Below are positions 1 through 13,800 of a DNA stretch of 64,000 nucleotides, piece after piece. Location of the stretch: NCBI GenBank assembly GCA_016859345.1, contig CM029128.1, positions 20,654,604-20,718,603 on the forward strand. The letters are read 5' to 3'. Every line of letters begins with the position of its first letter. Position 1 is the first letter of the stretch. The notes under the pieces were generated by a model. It was not told the origin of the DNA, ran no database searches, and worked only from the letters and a program-made list of their open reading frames with translations. Source of the stretch: Istiophorus platypterus. Lineage: Eukaryota > Chordata > Actinopteri > Istiophoriformes > Istiophoridae. Made by a program: the position numbers and the translations under genes.

Positions 1-129
1 CTTTGGACAGAGGAAACATGGTTACCGACACGGTTAACAGCGGTCTACATGTGTTGACTGGAGCTAATGTCAATCGTTACTGTCCTGTTTAGATGATAAA
101 ATGTTAAAGCAGCAATGGTCAGCAAACTG

Positions 130-600
130 ACCTGAAAGACTTGAAAATGACTTGTAATGTGCTTATGAAGAAATATAATTAATCTAAATCACTTAGACAT
201 GCCCTAAAGGTTTTGGACTTGATATGAAGTTACCTGAAGGACTTTGAGCTTGACTTGAGTCTTCTTTTGAAAAGACTTGAGGCTTATCTCAGTTGACTTG
301 AGTGTTAACATCGGACTTGTTTCAAAAGACTTGACTTCGGGCTTGCAATCAAGGACTTCACACTTGACTTCAGACTGGCTATTTGATGTTTTGAGAATTG
401 ACCTGAGCTTGTCTTAGTTGACTTAAGACTTGATTTGGATTTGTTCTCAAGGATTACAGACACGAAGACGACCTGCTTTCAAGCACTTCAGACTTGAGTG
501 TGGACTCCTGGGACCTGGTCTTGTCTCAACTGAATTGTTATCTGACTTAAATTCAAGGACTTTCAACTTGATGTGGACTTGGTTAAATTGACTTAAAAAA
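130..600. repeat. Degenerate GACTTGA tandem repeat
   Basis: Variants of GACTTGA/ACTTGACTT recur every 8-25 bases through this stretch with many substitutions and small insertions. It looks like an old, decayed minisatellite-like array of the kind often seen in fish introns. It lies in the wdr7 intron that runs off the left edge. The rest of 1-2,048 shows no exon I can recognise. Confidence 0.7.
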
Positions 601-1854
601 GAAAACATTCAGGTGGAGGATTTTAACCATCTCTGAACACAGCTGTCATTGAATACCAATGTAAGCCAAGACTTCACTGGGGCACTGAATTCCTATCGTA
701 CCTGTTTCATCTTGACCTTAGTAGATGTTTACATGGCATTTATGATGTAAAGTTAACATGAGAATAATGAGAGGTTGGACCTGTACAAAGGCCAAACAAC
801 AGCACCTGTTACAACATATTCTATTAAATATTTAAACAGTTTATATAACAACGAGGATTAACCACAAAGTCGACTAACTTATAGATTGAAAAAAGGTAAA
901 ATAAAAATCAGAGGAGGCTCTCCCCCCACCCCAAACCCCCTCTCTCCTTCTTTCTCTCTCACTTGCATCCCTGCAGAGTTACTCTGTGCAGTGTTGATGG
1001 AATGATGAAATGTTGTGTTGGTGTTACAGCAGCAGGACCTCAACCTCCGTGTTAAATCTTTCACAACACAACGAGAGCTCAGACAGACTAAACAATCCAC
1101 CTCACACACACACAGACTTGACAGAACTGATATCATTGTGAATGTGAACAGAGTCTATGTTTCTGTGCTTTGAATACAGTTTCTGCTCCAACTTGTTTGG
1201 GTTTTTACTTTGTTTTTCAGCTGGAATCACTGATGATGGATCGGGGTTGTGCTTTTGCTGCCTGGTGTAAACTTTTATTTTTTTAAGATGCTCTAGATGA
1301 AACCTTCAATGACATTTGGATAAAACAGTTGAAATAAATGGGACATCTGTAATCTGTCCGATTAGTGAGCAAGTCTGAGTTGAGACAATGTGTAGGTTTA
1401 TGTTTTTGTGAACAGTTGATTAATGAAGTCCACTAGTCTCAATGATGATGATGCCAAGTTTTCACACACTTTGCATTAGCTCAGAGGTCTGACTGAAACC
1501 AATCAGGATAATGAGCCAAATCAGGCCATTAAGTATGTTCAACTACAGTTCATCTAACAACCACTAGATGCTGCTCGAATAAAACTCTGACTGTAATGAA
1601 CGGAATAGGAAAACGTACAACTTCTGAATACATTTTCATTAAAACAATTTAGTGTCAGTAGCCAAATTCACTTTTTTATTGTAAGTAGGTGGACATTTTG
1701 ATAAAATATGGATTTATAAAGTTTGGAATAGGTGTTTGTTTGGGTTTCTATCAACCAGGGGGCAGAAAAGGCCAACAAAAATTTTAAAGGCACCCACCTA
1801 TTTATACAATATATATTATCACTTTTTAAAGTTTTTGTGAGTAACTTGTTAGTA

Positions 1855-1935
1855 GTTTCCTACTTCCACACCACACAGAGCTCCCACTAGAACTATGGTT
1901 TTGTCTCCAACAACTCCAGAGAAAATGTGAATTAA
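1855..1935. repeat. Fragment of dispersed fish repeat (third copy)
   Basis: The words CCTACTTCCACA, ACACAGAGC and TCCAACAACTCCA followed by GAGAAAAT occur in the same order as in the longer copies at 5,338-5,475 and 9,400-10,010. This copy is short and diverged. Confidence 0.45.
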
Positions 1936-2048
1936 AAAAAAAAAAGACATTTCCTTCTCTGCAAAAATACCAGATTAACTTTAAAAAAAGACAAAAAAGC
2001 ATGTTAAAATGTTGTATGTCCGGATGTGTTTGTTTGTTTGTTTGTTAC

Positions 2049-2245
2049 CTGGCTGGTGCTTTCTTCATGTGCTCCCCAACAAAGGTGGCGTTGGTCATCC
2101 CCATCAGGGTGTTGGCAAGCGAAATGACAGAGAGGAGATGCTGCGTGGTGACGGCCCTTGACACACCGTACGTCCCCTTCCCTACGATGTCCGACAGAGT
2201 CAGCTTCCGACCTGTTGCCAGGGACAATTGACACAGCAAGGACTC
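2049..2245 (-). CDS. wdr7: wdr7 coding exon 17 (last in window)
   Basis: Encodes residues 842-907, including GKGTYGVSRAVTTQHLLS and SLANTLMGMTNATF, strongly conserved in WDR7. It has acceptor CCCAG and donor CAG|GTAACA, and leaves the frame two bases into a codon. The transcript continues beyond position 1. Confidence 0.93.
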
Positions 2246-5200
2246 CTGGGAAAAAGTGGCAGACAAAGAGAAGGGTTGTACCTCTTTCACTCTGAGAAAA
2301 TATCCCTGAAAATACTCTTGTATAGTGTAACGAGTCAACATGGGCTATCTGACCTAAGTCCTGTGGGTTTACTCAGCTCAGACACTCTATTTGGTTCCAC
2401 TGTTATCTGTCAGTCACTGAAAAATCCAGCTGCAGTGTGAACATTCAAACGGCATCTGAAAAGCTTTTTTCAGACAGACTTGATAATGTCTGTATTGTCT
2501 CAGTTTGTTAATTTTTGCTGCTTCATTCTATTGTTATTGACTGATGACAGAGCACTTTATGATTCTTCACTCCATAAAGGTGCCACAGACGGTTTAATCA
2601 CTTACTGATATTCTTATTACTACCATGTCTGAAGCTCCTCTGTGGTTGTTCACAAGAGAATACAACTGCAGTTCCCTTTTTTCTTCTGTCATTTTTTTTT
2701 CTGAATTACTGTGCTGATGTTTATTTTTACTAACTTTAGCCAAGTGGAGCTTAGAACTCCACTTAGCTAACTAGAAAATGATGCGGCCAACCAACACACA
2801 CTGCAACACCTGAGAAAACTCTCAGGAAACTCTGGTCGGGTGGAGAAAATAACTCAGTTCATAGTCTGTTTCATATCAAATGAACTGCACCCATAAAATA
2901 TTTTGGATAACAGTAGGTTTCAATGGTACAATAGCATTGCAGCATAGAGGCTGATATCCAGGAGTGGAAACATGCTGTTAGTTTAAAAAACAAAAAGACT
3001 GAGTGATATCACACTATCACAATGTTTTGTTTGTCAGACATTGACTCTCATCCAGACTGTTAAACTAGTTAAACTAGTGGTTAAATTTCATAGTGCAGTT
3101 TATAGATGAAAAAACAAAAGCAAATGGTCAAAATCAATTCTCAAATTCACAAAGTGAGAGATTCACAGAGATACCCACTCCTAATACCACAACTATTTAA
3201 AACTAATAAAAAAGGGCAATTTAGGAGAATTTGATGGAAAAGAATATGTATTAGGATATTATGATATATAAAATAAAACAATATCACATCTAAAATAACT
3301 ATTTTTACATTATTCATTATTAGTTTCTGAATCATATCTAATGTGATTTAGTGTTTGGGAGGATACTATTGATTAATATAATTTGTCTTTCAATTCATTA
3401 AATAATGATGTCAGAACAAAAGACATATTATAATCAACGCTTCCCAAAGCAACAGACTTTGTGTGACCAACAGGTAAAAAAGAAATAAAGAAATAAAGCA
3501 GGAAATCCTCACATTTGGGCAGCTAGGGTTTAATATGAATGATCAAAGATAGATGAGCAATTAATCAACTATCAAAATTGCCAATTATTCATTTTCTGTC
3601 ATTTTATAATCATTTTATAACTTTTATTCTTATGTTTTGTGCTTGATTATCTTATTTTGATATATTTTGCTGTCCTTAACTATGTTCTAACATATATTCT
3701 TATTTTTTATTTTTGTTTACAATCAGGAACCAATCAGAGGTTTGTACCTTGAAGGTGGGCAGCATTAGGGACATATGACCTCCTCTGGAGATCAGGCCGA
3801 AGGAGATGGGACAGTGCGGTCTGAGCATGCCCAGTCGCTCCAGACAGATGCTGTCCAGCTGTTCGTTGAGGCCCCAGGCATGCAGGCAGGACATAAAGAG
3901 TTTGGCCGTGTCCATCGTCAGGTTGTACTCCAGCAGACTCAGAGACTTTGACTTCTCCTCACGCCTCCTCATCTCCTCCTCCTCCTCCTCATCTTCATCC
4001 AGCAGGTGCTCCTTTATGGTCTCCTTCATCGTCTCCTTCACCTGGTCTCGACAGGAGACAATTGTAATAAAATACTATAGTTAATTTCTTTTTTAATTAC
4101 AAAAGTATGAGATAATAGAGGATGAACAATAAGAAAGAAAATGGAAAAAAGAAAAAAGCTAAATAAGATCCCGTAAATATTAAAAAATGACATGTTAATT
4201 GACATGCCTGAGCCTTATAACCCTTATTAACATATTTTAACAAGCACATATAAATTATTTAGGACTATGTTGTGTTTCCCTTTGGTTCTCTTTTGTTTTT
4301 GCTGACCTGTTTGAAGATCTTGTTGGCTAGGAAGGATCCCCCTTTGTCGGCCCCAGCCTGGCTCTTCTGCAGCGTCTCCGGAGACACCAGCGTGGGGTTC
4401 GGTCTCTGGGCTTCCTCCGTCAGTAGTTGGATGATCACTGCCTCCACGTCGAAGAACAGCACGTGCATGTCGGGGTCTGTCAGGTTTGTCTTCATCGCCT
4501 GGACCACCAGGGCATTATGGGAGTATTTCGGCAGGTTGCCCTGAATGAGAGAGAGAGAATTTTTAAAAACAGTGATGAATATTTAAACACTGTAACTGTG
4601 CCCACTATTTGCTTTTTCCCAGTATAAAAAAAAAGGAAAACATCAAGATTCAGGAAGACGATGGCAGAGCTCCATCTGAGGACATTCACTAAAATAACTT
4701 TCAGATTCTTTGTATAGTGGTTAACTAGTCATCCATACTCATTCTGAAATACTTTTACTGTTTCTTTTAGGGGGCCCTCTGTCATGTTTCTGTCTAAAAC
4801 ACTAAGAATCCAGCTTGTGATATAGACTTTCTATTATAAATTGGTAGTATCTAGTCACAAAATAATCTTGACAAAGCTCTTCCAGACCCACAGTTGAAAT
4901 TATACAAGCTGTTTCACAGGTTAAATTGTACTAACCATGACAAGTAAACTGCACCTCTTGCATATAATCTAAAGAAGCTAATAGTATAATACTCCAACAT
5001 GTCTCTTGGCTAAAGCTCAACCCATACATCAAAACGGTCAATATTAACCTCTATTATTACCTTATCACAGGTATATCAGTATTAGCTTATATGTCAGTCA
5101 ATAAGCAATAAGAAACTGCAATAACAGAAATGCAAAAGATACATTTGATGGAGTTTAAAAAGCGTTACCAACACACAGATTACCCACCTGGGACCACTGG

Positions 5201-5841
5201 CTGTTTTTACACAGCAAAAAAATCCCATTAAGTACATATTTTAATGACATTTTTTAAAAGTAGCATTCAATTATTTTTTTGGCCATTTTGAGGCAACAAA
5301 AAACAAAGAAAGCCAATGTAACATATTATCTTCTTCTAAAACTGTTAGAGCTGCCTACAACCACATCAGACACAGAGCAACACCATAGGAGAGTCCAATA
5401 TTCACTCTCTATTAGCTCTGGTTCGGTCCTGCCATCTCCTGAGAAAAATACCTGGTTCTTCAGTTGCTAAATTTTCGACTTTATTTTTTTCCAAGTTAGT
5501 TGCTAACCAGTAAGAATGATCTAATATAGGCCTAAAAAATGCCACTGTTAGTGATCTCTTTTGCATGAAACAGATTAATTTGATCCCTTAAAACGTAATA
5601 TTGATCGGTTGCACTTTAATAACCATATTTAAAAGATCTTTATCAAAAAAACAAGCTCCAATGTGAGCAAACACATTTTCTTTTGAGAAAAATGACCAGC
5701 AGTGATACTACTTTACAGACGAGTGATTTTATATCAGTCAGTCATTCCTTGAAAAACAAACAATCTTTTAGTCAGATACACAACAAACAAACACAAACAC
5801 ATACACATACACAAACACAAACACAAACACAAACACAAACA

Positions 5842-5892
<51 letters not shown>

Positions 5893-6504
5893 CACTGGCT
5901 CTAATTTCTACCAATACTAAAACGCCGCTCGATTTTAATTAAATTAGCAGAGACACCTGTGTGGAGCCGTATGTAGAACTGTGCTGTTTGTTTACATGTT
6001 AATGACCTGATGACTGCAATCAGACAACTGTGATCCTGTTAAGAGTCTGAAACCGAGGGAGGAGGAGGAAAATGAGAGGAAGGAGAACAGGAGGGGGGAG
6101 TGATTAAGGAAAGAATGAAGTGAGAAAATAAAGAGAAAAAGGGCAGAGGTAGATTTCAATCACTATGTGTTTAATGAAAGATTTTTCATCCGCTGTTCCT
6201 AGCTCTTACAGCCCTTTTCCTTCTACATGTGGAGCGGTATGTTTAGTTCCTCTTAAGCTGCCCATTGTCTGCCCAGCTGAAGCTGAATTTCAATTGTCCA
6301 AGGGTTTGTATGTCCTGTTATGTTTGCCTGCTTTTTCACCTGTTGTTTTGCATTATGTTACTGTATCCATCACTGTTATGCGGGCTCATGCCAATAAAGC
6401 TCACTGGACTGAACTGGTTGTATTTTTGTGAGAGAGACAGAGAGAACAATAATTAGGCATAGAGAGTCCTGACTGACCAAGAGACACAATACACCTGCAG
6501 CTGG

Positions 6505-6583
<79 letters not shown>

Positions 6584-7132
6584 GCCCTAAGGGGAGACTT
6601 TCCTGTCAAAGCTATGATGTTGTTCCTCCATTTCACTCTGTGTGTTTGTGTGTTTGTGTGTGTGTAAATGAGGGATGAAAAAAAGACAGTTTGCTAGCAG
6701 AGGCATGTACATGTGTGTGTTTACCAACAGTACATGTGTAAATGTGTGTGCTCTGGGTTCATTTAATGCTGCTATTACACTGTTGGCCTTATTTATTAAT
6801 CTAATTTAAGAGCTGTTTGATTTCAAGTCAGATTTTTTTCGTGCTGGTTGAGAATAATGCCAGCGTCTGCACTATTATCTATATAGTTAGTGAAACCTGG
6901 CTGACATGTTACCTATGAACATAGGTAAGAAGCGATGACCAGTAAACATTATGATCATAGAACATTCTAACTGACTAAAAGACAAAATAAGTGCCTCTTC
7001 CCCTTGTTTTAGTGTGTGTGGCTGCCTGTGTCTTTTATTTTGGTGGATCAACACTGCCATCTAAAGGGAAACAGCCACATTACAGATTCATACATAGACT
7101 GATAAACACACACGCACGCGCCACACACACAC

Positions 7133-7171
<39 letters not shown>

Positions 7172-7342
7172 TTTGAAGGGGTTGTTGTTGAGTAGACTCA
7201 TGCAGATAGAGGCAGAAGACATAATTGAATCTGAATTTTTTGAAATTCTTAAATTCAAATAGGGAGACATTTTCAGACACAGTCTTACACATGTTTCATT
7301 CCTATTGTATTTCTGAAACTGACATGTAAATTCAATTTCTTA

Positions 7343-7382
<40 letters not shown>

Positions 7383-7511
7383 ACAGTGTCCTGTAGCTCC
7401 TGGGCAGTAGGTCTAAAGGTCGCTGTCCTGCAGGGCCCTTCTGGCAAACAAACACTGGTGTCCAACCCACACGCATCAATGCATGTGCACATGCACATGC
7501 ACATGCATTGT

Positions 7512-7594
<83 letters not shown>

Positions 7595-10500
7595 GTATAT
7601 CTAATTAACAAGCGCTAAATAACGACACAGAAAAAAAATTCTGCCTCTGCATCTATATCTGCTTGTTTTACTTAAATTGAATATTCTCTAATAGGAACCT
7701 GGTCAGAACTGCATATGAGACTGAATGAAAGTAGCAATCAATGCTTTGATTTAATTAAAATAGCACAAAGATGATCTCACTCAGTCTCTAAGTGAATCTG
7801 TGCCCACAAAAGCGTTTTAACTTGGAAATCTCATCAGTGAAGAAGTTAGAAATATATTAAGAATATATACAGAAATTTAGAGGGGAAAAAGGAAAATTTG
7901 TGTCCCTTTTCCTAGTGCACCATCTGGGAGGAAGGTAAGAGAAACTCTAGGCAAGCCCTCAAAATGGAAATCTCAGATGTTAAGTTTGAGCAGTTGAGTC
8001 AACTGTACAGTTTTTATCCTGGAAACCTAGCCTTTCCCAGCACATGTGCACAGTTTAAGTCAAGTGGATAATTAATTGTTTCCTGCAGTTTAATGTTGTT
8101 TTACTGGTATTTAACGGTAAAATTTTATTTGTCCTCATTCTCTCATTCATTTTCTTGCTCCTTATCAAATCCCATGTGCAGACACAAACCAACGATTAAC
8201 TGATTCTACTTAAAGTATAATCTGTGTATCAGCAGCCTTATAGATCATATTTTATGGGCTATGTCAAGAACAGCTGTCCATCTTTGTGATGTCAGTGACT
8301 TTTCTCTGAATCTAAAACCGTGTAGGTTTTATTTAGGGCTACAAATAATGATTATCGATTAATCTATCAAATTTTCAATTAGTCTATGTCTAAGAAAAGT
8401 GATATGATAATAGCAGGAGAAACTAATATGACATGTTCGAATGTTTTGTTTTGCCTGACCATCAAAAAAAGGCTTTTAGTAGATTAAATAATTGAAAATG
8501 ATAAATAATCAGAATTATGGTTGGTGAATTTTCTGTTGATCAACTCATAGTGTCAGCTCTAGTTTTTTTTCCCATCATGACACAAACACATTTAAAGATC
8601 AGCAGGTTCAGCAAAACTGCCAGAGGACAAACTCAAAGTCACACATCGACCTCCTCACAAACACATGAGATCTGAACAGCAAACAAACAGCAGCTGTAAA
8701 CACACACAGATGAAGACTTGCAGCTGGCTGGGTGTAATTTCTTGGTTGATAGTCTGACATTTCATGGTCATTATCTGTCATTACACCCAGTGGGGGAGTA
8801 CGCACACTCACACATACAGACACAACGGGGATAGTGGGTGGTTTTGACCCACAATTTGAGTAGATATGAGAAAGAAATGACACAGAGGGGGGAGGCAGAA
8901 AAGAGAACAACAGTGATGTATTTCTGATGGAACAGAGGGAAAAGATTGCAGCTGTTGTGTGTTGGCCTTTTCAGAAAAGGGCTGTGATTATGGGCAGTTA
9001 TGGCAGGAAAAACCCAGGAGACACCTGCAATAAATCCAACACACAGAGTGGAACAGAAAGGACGCTAAGGTTATGTGGTGGAAGGAAGGAGAAGGAAAAA
9101 GGACAAAAACAAACAGAGGAGGAGAGAGGATGCTGAGCTAAATGGACTCCGACTGAAACTGTAAAAGTCAAACTGTACCAGCTGGACTAAATGCTGTTCA
9201 AACACTAAATTATTCATAGCGTTTGTTTTCTGTGCTGGGAGACCCAGGTGGGCGGGGTTTGCTCCGTCAGGACACATCAGATCATCAGTTTGTGGACCTC
9301 AACACAGAAAAAAACCCCTGTTGTTTATACAGCAATCTGATTTTTTGTTATAACTTTGCTGAAATATTTAAATATTGTTTAAAGTCTTGATGAACTGAAG
9401 AATAAAATTATTCCTATCGTACAGACCACATCAGATTAGTGACACAATGGAAAGCTCCAAGAACAAAACTTTCAGTTCAACAACATCGGTAAGATTATCG
9501 CACTAAAATTATTGTTATTGCTAACATGTTAGCAAACAGTTGCCTACTTCCACATCAGCAGACACAGAGCAACATAACCATCCCACTGCGTCCACCAGAT
9601 GAATTGAATTCCAATGTTCACTCTCCTTTTAGCTCTTATTTGGTCTCTACCAACATTTGCGAAAAATATCTGTCTCCCCGACAGCTCATTGCCAACTGTG
9701 TCTGGCGGTGCTGAGCGGGAAGTGGACAGTGGGCTATAATCGACTCTCCATTCCGGGTCGCAGGAGGGGCTAGAGCCAATCCAAGCTGAGACTGGATGAG
9801 AAGCGGGGCAAACCCTGGACACGTTGCTAGTCTATCATAGGCCGGACACACAGAGACAAACAGCCAGCTATGCTCACTTCTGCTGCTGGAAACAAGGTTG
9901 ATGAGAGCACTAAGACTGAACCATACAGTGAAAGCTTTGAGACCAAAACCATCAGCTAAAAGACACTAATGGTTTTCGTAGAGTTGAATTAAGAGTTAGG
10001 GAGAATTCCCTGTGACTATGAACTACTCATTTGATCCATTCTTAACTACTAAAAATTAAAAATTTGAATTCTCCACACTCCGCATTTGTTTAAGGTAATA
10101 TAAAGTCTATGATGACACTTAAGCTAATTTTTCCATTTTTCAGATGAGGAGAAAACTATTTTTTTAACATATTTCTCAGATGTCAGTCAGCCACTGGCAT
10201 AAGAAATGACGGTGGCTGACTGACATCTAAGAGCTGGTTGACAGAAAAGCTGGCTAACTACTGACGGAAGAGTATCATGATCATATATCCCAGAAAAACT
10301 GAAAAAAGGCCTTTATTGTCTTCTTCAACAACCACAGATCATTGGTTATGTATTATTGCAAGCCAACAATCCAAGCTCTCTATCCCTTTGCATTACTGAA
10401 CATTTTCGCGGAGCCATTGTTCTGTCAAGTTCATATTCCGATCATGAAGTGGAATCTAGTGGGCTATGCTAACTGTCCTCCACTTAAAAACGGAGGAATG

Positions 10501-10796
10501 AACTGTGAGTCCTTTCTGCAGCCACGACTCACATCTCTTTGAATCTGAGTGTCTCTCTGGAAAGTCAAGCTCAGAGAAAAGACACACTGCACTTTTATTT
10601 TGACATTTAAGAGAGTTCATGTTTCCCTGGGAGACATCAGCAGCCTCTCTCTTTCTCCCCCACACACAAACACACTCATATGAACACACACACACAGTGG
10701 CTGTAGAGATGACCTTTGGTTTGTCTACAGCAGCACTGTAATTGGTTTATGACTTTGGCCAGCTATCTGACCGACATGACCAGTCTATCCATCTGT

Positions 10797-10835
<39 letters not shown>

Positions 10836-13800
10836 GTACTGTGTATTATAGTTTAAATTTCAATGAATGAGACATAAAGCCAAAAAAGTGAAAAGATAAA
10901 ATATGAAGAAGATAGAACATCTGAACTTCAAGGAAATCAGATCTGAATCGACACATACTCAAAATTAGAAGTTTGACAAAATCTGACTAAACCCTTTAAC
11001 TGTAAATCACAAGTCAGTACATCATTTCTGAAAATCATACTTTTGCGTTACACCCCCATTTGTACAACAAACCACCACCAGAACAACCACCCAGGACCAG
11101 GATTAGACTGTGGCTGGAAAACTACAACTATGACAAAAGCTTCTTTGGTCTCTTCACACAGTGGTTTGGTGCCTTTGGTATATAGAACAAATAAAAATAA
11201 ATGTCCTGGTACAAACAACCCCAGAGGTGTGAACTTGACATCTAATGGACATAGTAATTCATTTATTGGACGTCTCTGGAGATGTCATGCAATTCATGCT
11301 ACAGTTACCTGAACCTGATGTGTTCATTAAGCTTCTCTTGTGTCACAATGAAACAACCTCTTATGAGAATTAATAGTCGAGATTGCAACTGATACAAACA
11401 GGTCGAGACAGAGCGAAGGAGGGTGTCTTGTATTCTAATATTATTGCTACGTTTCACTCACTTTTTAATGTGAAAATGATAAAATACACAACATACCTGT
11501 TTGAACAGCATTTTACTCTCCGATATATATCAGGGAAAAACCCTGCATTCACATGCTAATACAAATAAACGTTTCCTTAGTTCATCTTTTTGAATTCAGG
11601 CTAAAATCACTAATCTACTCTCACACTTTGCTTGGAACCAGCCCACTCTGTCTTCTGCTGTTTATTTTAAATCTGCATCAAAGTTTGATTAACAGCTTTT
11701 ACACCGGCAAACATGAACCGAGCTCAGCGTTTATTTGCAACAAATCAAACATAAAAATGTGAAAATGGTGAACATTGCCTTCTACACATCAGCTTGTTAG
11801 CGTTGTTTTCATGAGCAAGTTAGCATGACCAGTGCTGTTGCCTTTGCCACATGTGTGAAAGGGGGAGCCGGCAAAGCACGACCGACGCTGACGCTGTTGT
11901 GTTACACATCACGCCTCTGACAACGGGGCGAAATATGGCGTCTTTGTTTGGTAGAGTGTAAACAAACAAAGCCGGTCAGATGACAGGTTCTTCCTGAAGG
12001 CAATACATCAGGTTCGCTGTTTAAAAAGGGCTTGTATGTACCTTGTCAGCGTTGTCTGCAGCCAGCAGGTTGGTGGCGAGCGTCTGCAGTTTGTGCTGGG
12101 CCATGTTCTTCAGCGCCGCCAGACTGCGGCGGGTCATCGCCTGCTTCAGGTTCACAGCAGAGTGGCTCAGAGCGTCCACGGTGGCCGGAGCCAGCTCGTC
12201 GCAGGCGTTCAGGATCTCTACCGCTGTTATACCCATCACACAGCGATCCAAAGCTCCTGGAAACAAGAACACAAGTAAACAACCCGTCTTTCACCTGACA
12301 CAGGGATACTTCACACAAACTGAATGACAAGGAACTAACACTTTGGTCCAGAGCAACATATCTACGCAGCTACTGCCCAGATTAGCATTTTATTTATTGT
12401 AGGTGGTCCACAGAAATTCAGATTAGATTTACTGATCATATTCCTGATACACAGAGGATGACCTCTTTCCATTTTGGACCTTCATGACCTTTCATAGCAC
12501 CACCCTCTGGCTAAAATATCAGTTTGGCACATAATGTCTCATAATTCATCTACTAACAAGATTAGGCTTAGGCAATATAACCTTGAATCTATTTATGTAA
12601 CAATAAATTGTGAGATTTATTGGGATAGCAGCAAATACAACATTGACTTTTTTTAAAATGTCAGTGCATTTAGTGTCATTTCTTGCATTGGTTCACCTCT
12701 GTTATTATTGCCCTGATTCAATACTGTGGGACTGTGGGTTGGTCCGTCAAAAATGTTGTTGTTGGTAATGTGGAAAGCAAACAAATCATATAGCATCAGA
12801 CATCAGGAGCATGATGCCAAGGAACAAAATGACTATAAAAGATGTATCATTAGTTGTAGCTCTGTTCAATTTAATAGCATGAGATTTAAACAGTTAAAAA
12901 CACTACAATTATCAGTATGTTTGGATCCTTAGAAGATTCATGATGTTGATCATTTTACGCATTTGGTTTAACTGTCCAACCCTTAACCTGCATTCTATGA
13001 AATATCCTAATCAGATTCCTGTTCCCCAGAGGATCAGGTCTTTTGATTTCAATGATCTTCCTCTACCTTCCCTTGGGTAAAAATTTCCTACTAACTCCGG
13101 CCAGCAGTTTTTAAGCTGTTCCATCTGGAACACTGGGCAGTGAGGTTTGTTGCCATAAAAAGTTAAAATAAATGTTTGAAACCATACGGTTAAATACAAT
13201 ATCAAGTCAAAAATATTTGGACACCCCTGGACCTTAGTAATAATGAACAAAAATCTTTAAGCTGGAAGAACGGAGTAATATTTTAGATTGCCCGTTTTCA
13301 ACATGACAATGCCCTGCTGTAAAATGCCCAGTCCATAGAGAAATAGTTTTCCAAGTCTGGTGCTGAAAAACCTGTCTGCACAAAGGCCTGATCTAAACCC
13401 AATTCAACTATTATAATCTTTTGTTATGACATTTTCAAGTTAACGTCCCATTGCATTGCATCAAAAGTTGAACCAGGTTCAACTCTTTTGCCAGAGCAAC
13501 CTGCACTGCCCCCCCCCCCCCGGTGCATCAACAGACTAGCTAGCCTAGACTAGTAGCCTTATCACCCAACAACAGTGCTGACCAGCCTCCAAAAAAGTAG
13601 AGACTGCTTTTGGGATGTCATGTTCAGCTGTCACATATGATTATAATGTTCAAGTGTCTGAATACTTTTGTCCATACTGTGTACCAGGGTAAGCGGAGTG
13701 CCAGCAGACTAGCATTATCTCAGCCTGTGCTTTTTTTCCTCTCTTTCTCTTCATTCCTGTCCCACTCTCGCTCTGTTTTTCTATCAGTCTTTGTCTTCAT

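Larger units (their letters stand above)
4541..12041 (-). other. wdr7: Large wdr7 intron (about 7.5 kb)
   Basis: I see no exon here. The content is six (CA)n-type arrays between 5.7 and 10.8 kb, a hAT-like MITE, copies of dispersed fish repeats, and a strong hairpin near 10.2 kb, each listed separately. Open frames in the interval are CA-repeat translations or repeat sequence. Confidence 0.85.

Noticed and set aside
6376..7611. Open frames rich in Cys-Val or Thr-His
   Set aside because: They are translations of CA/GT microsatellites.
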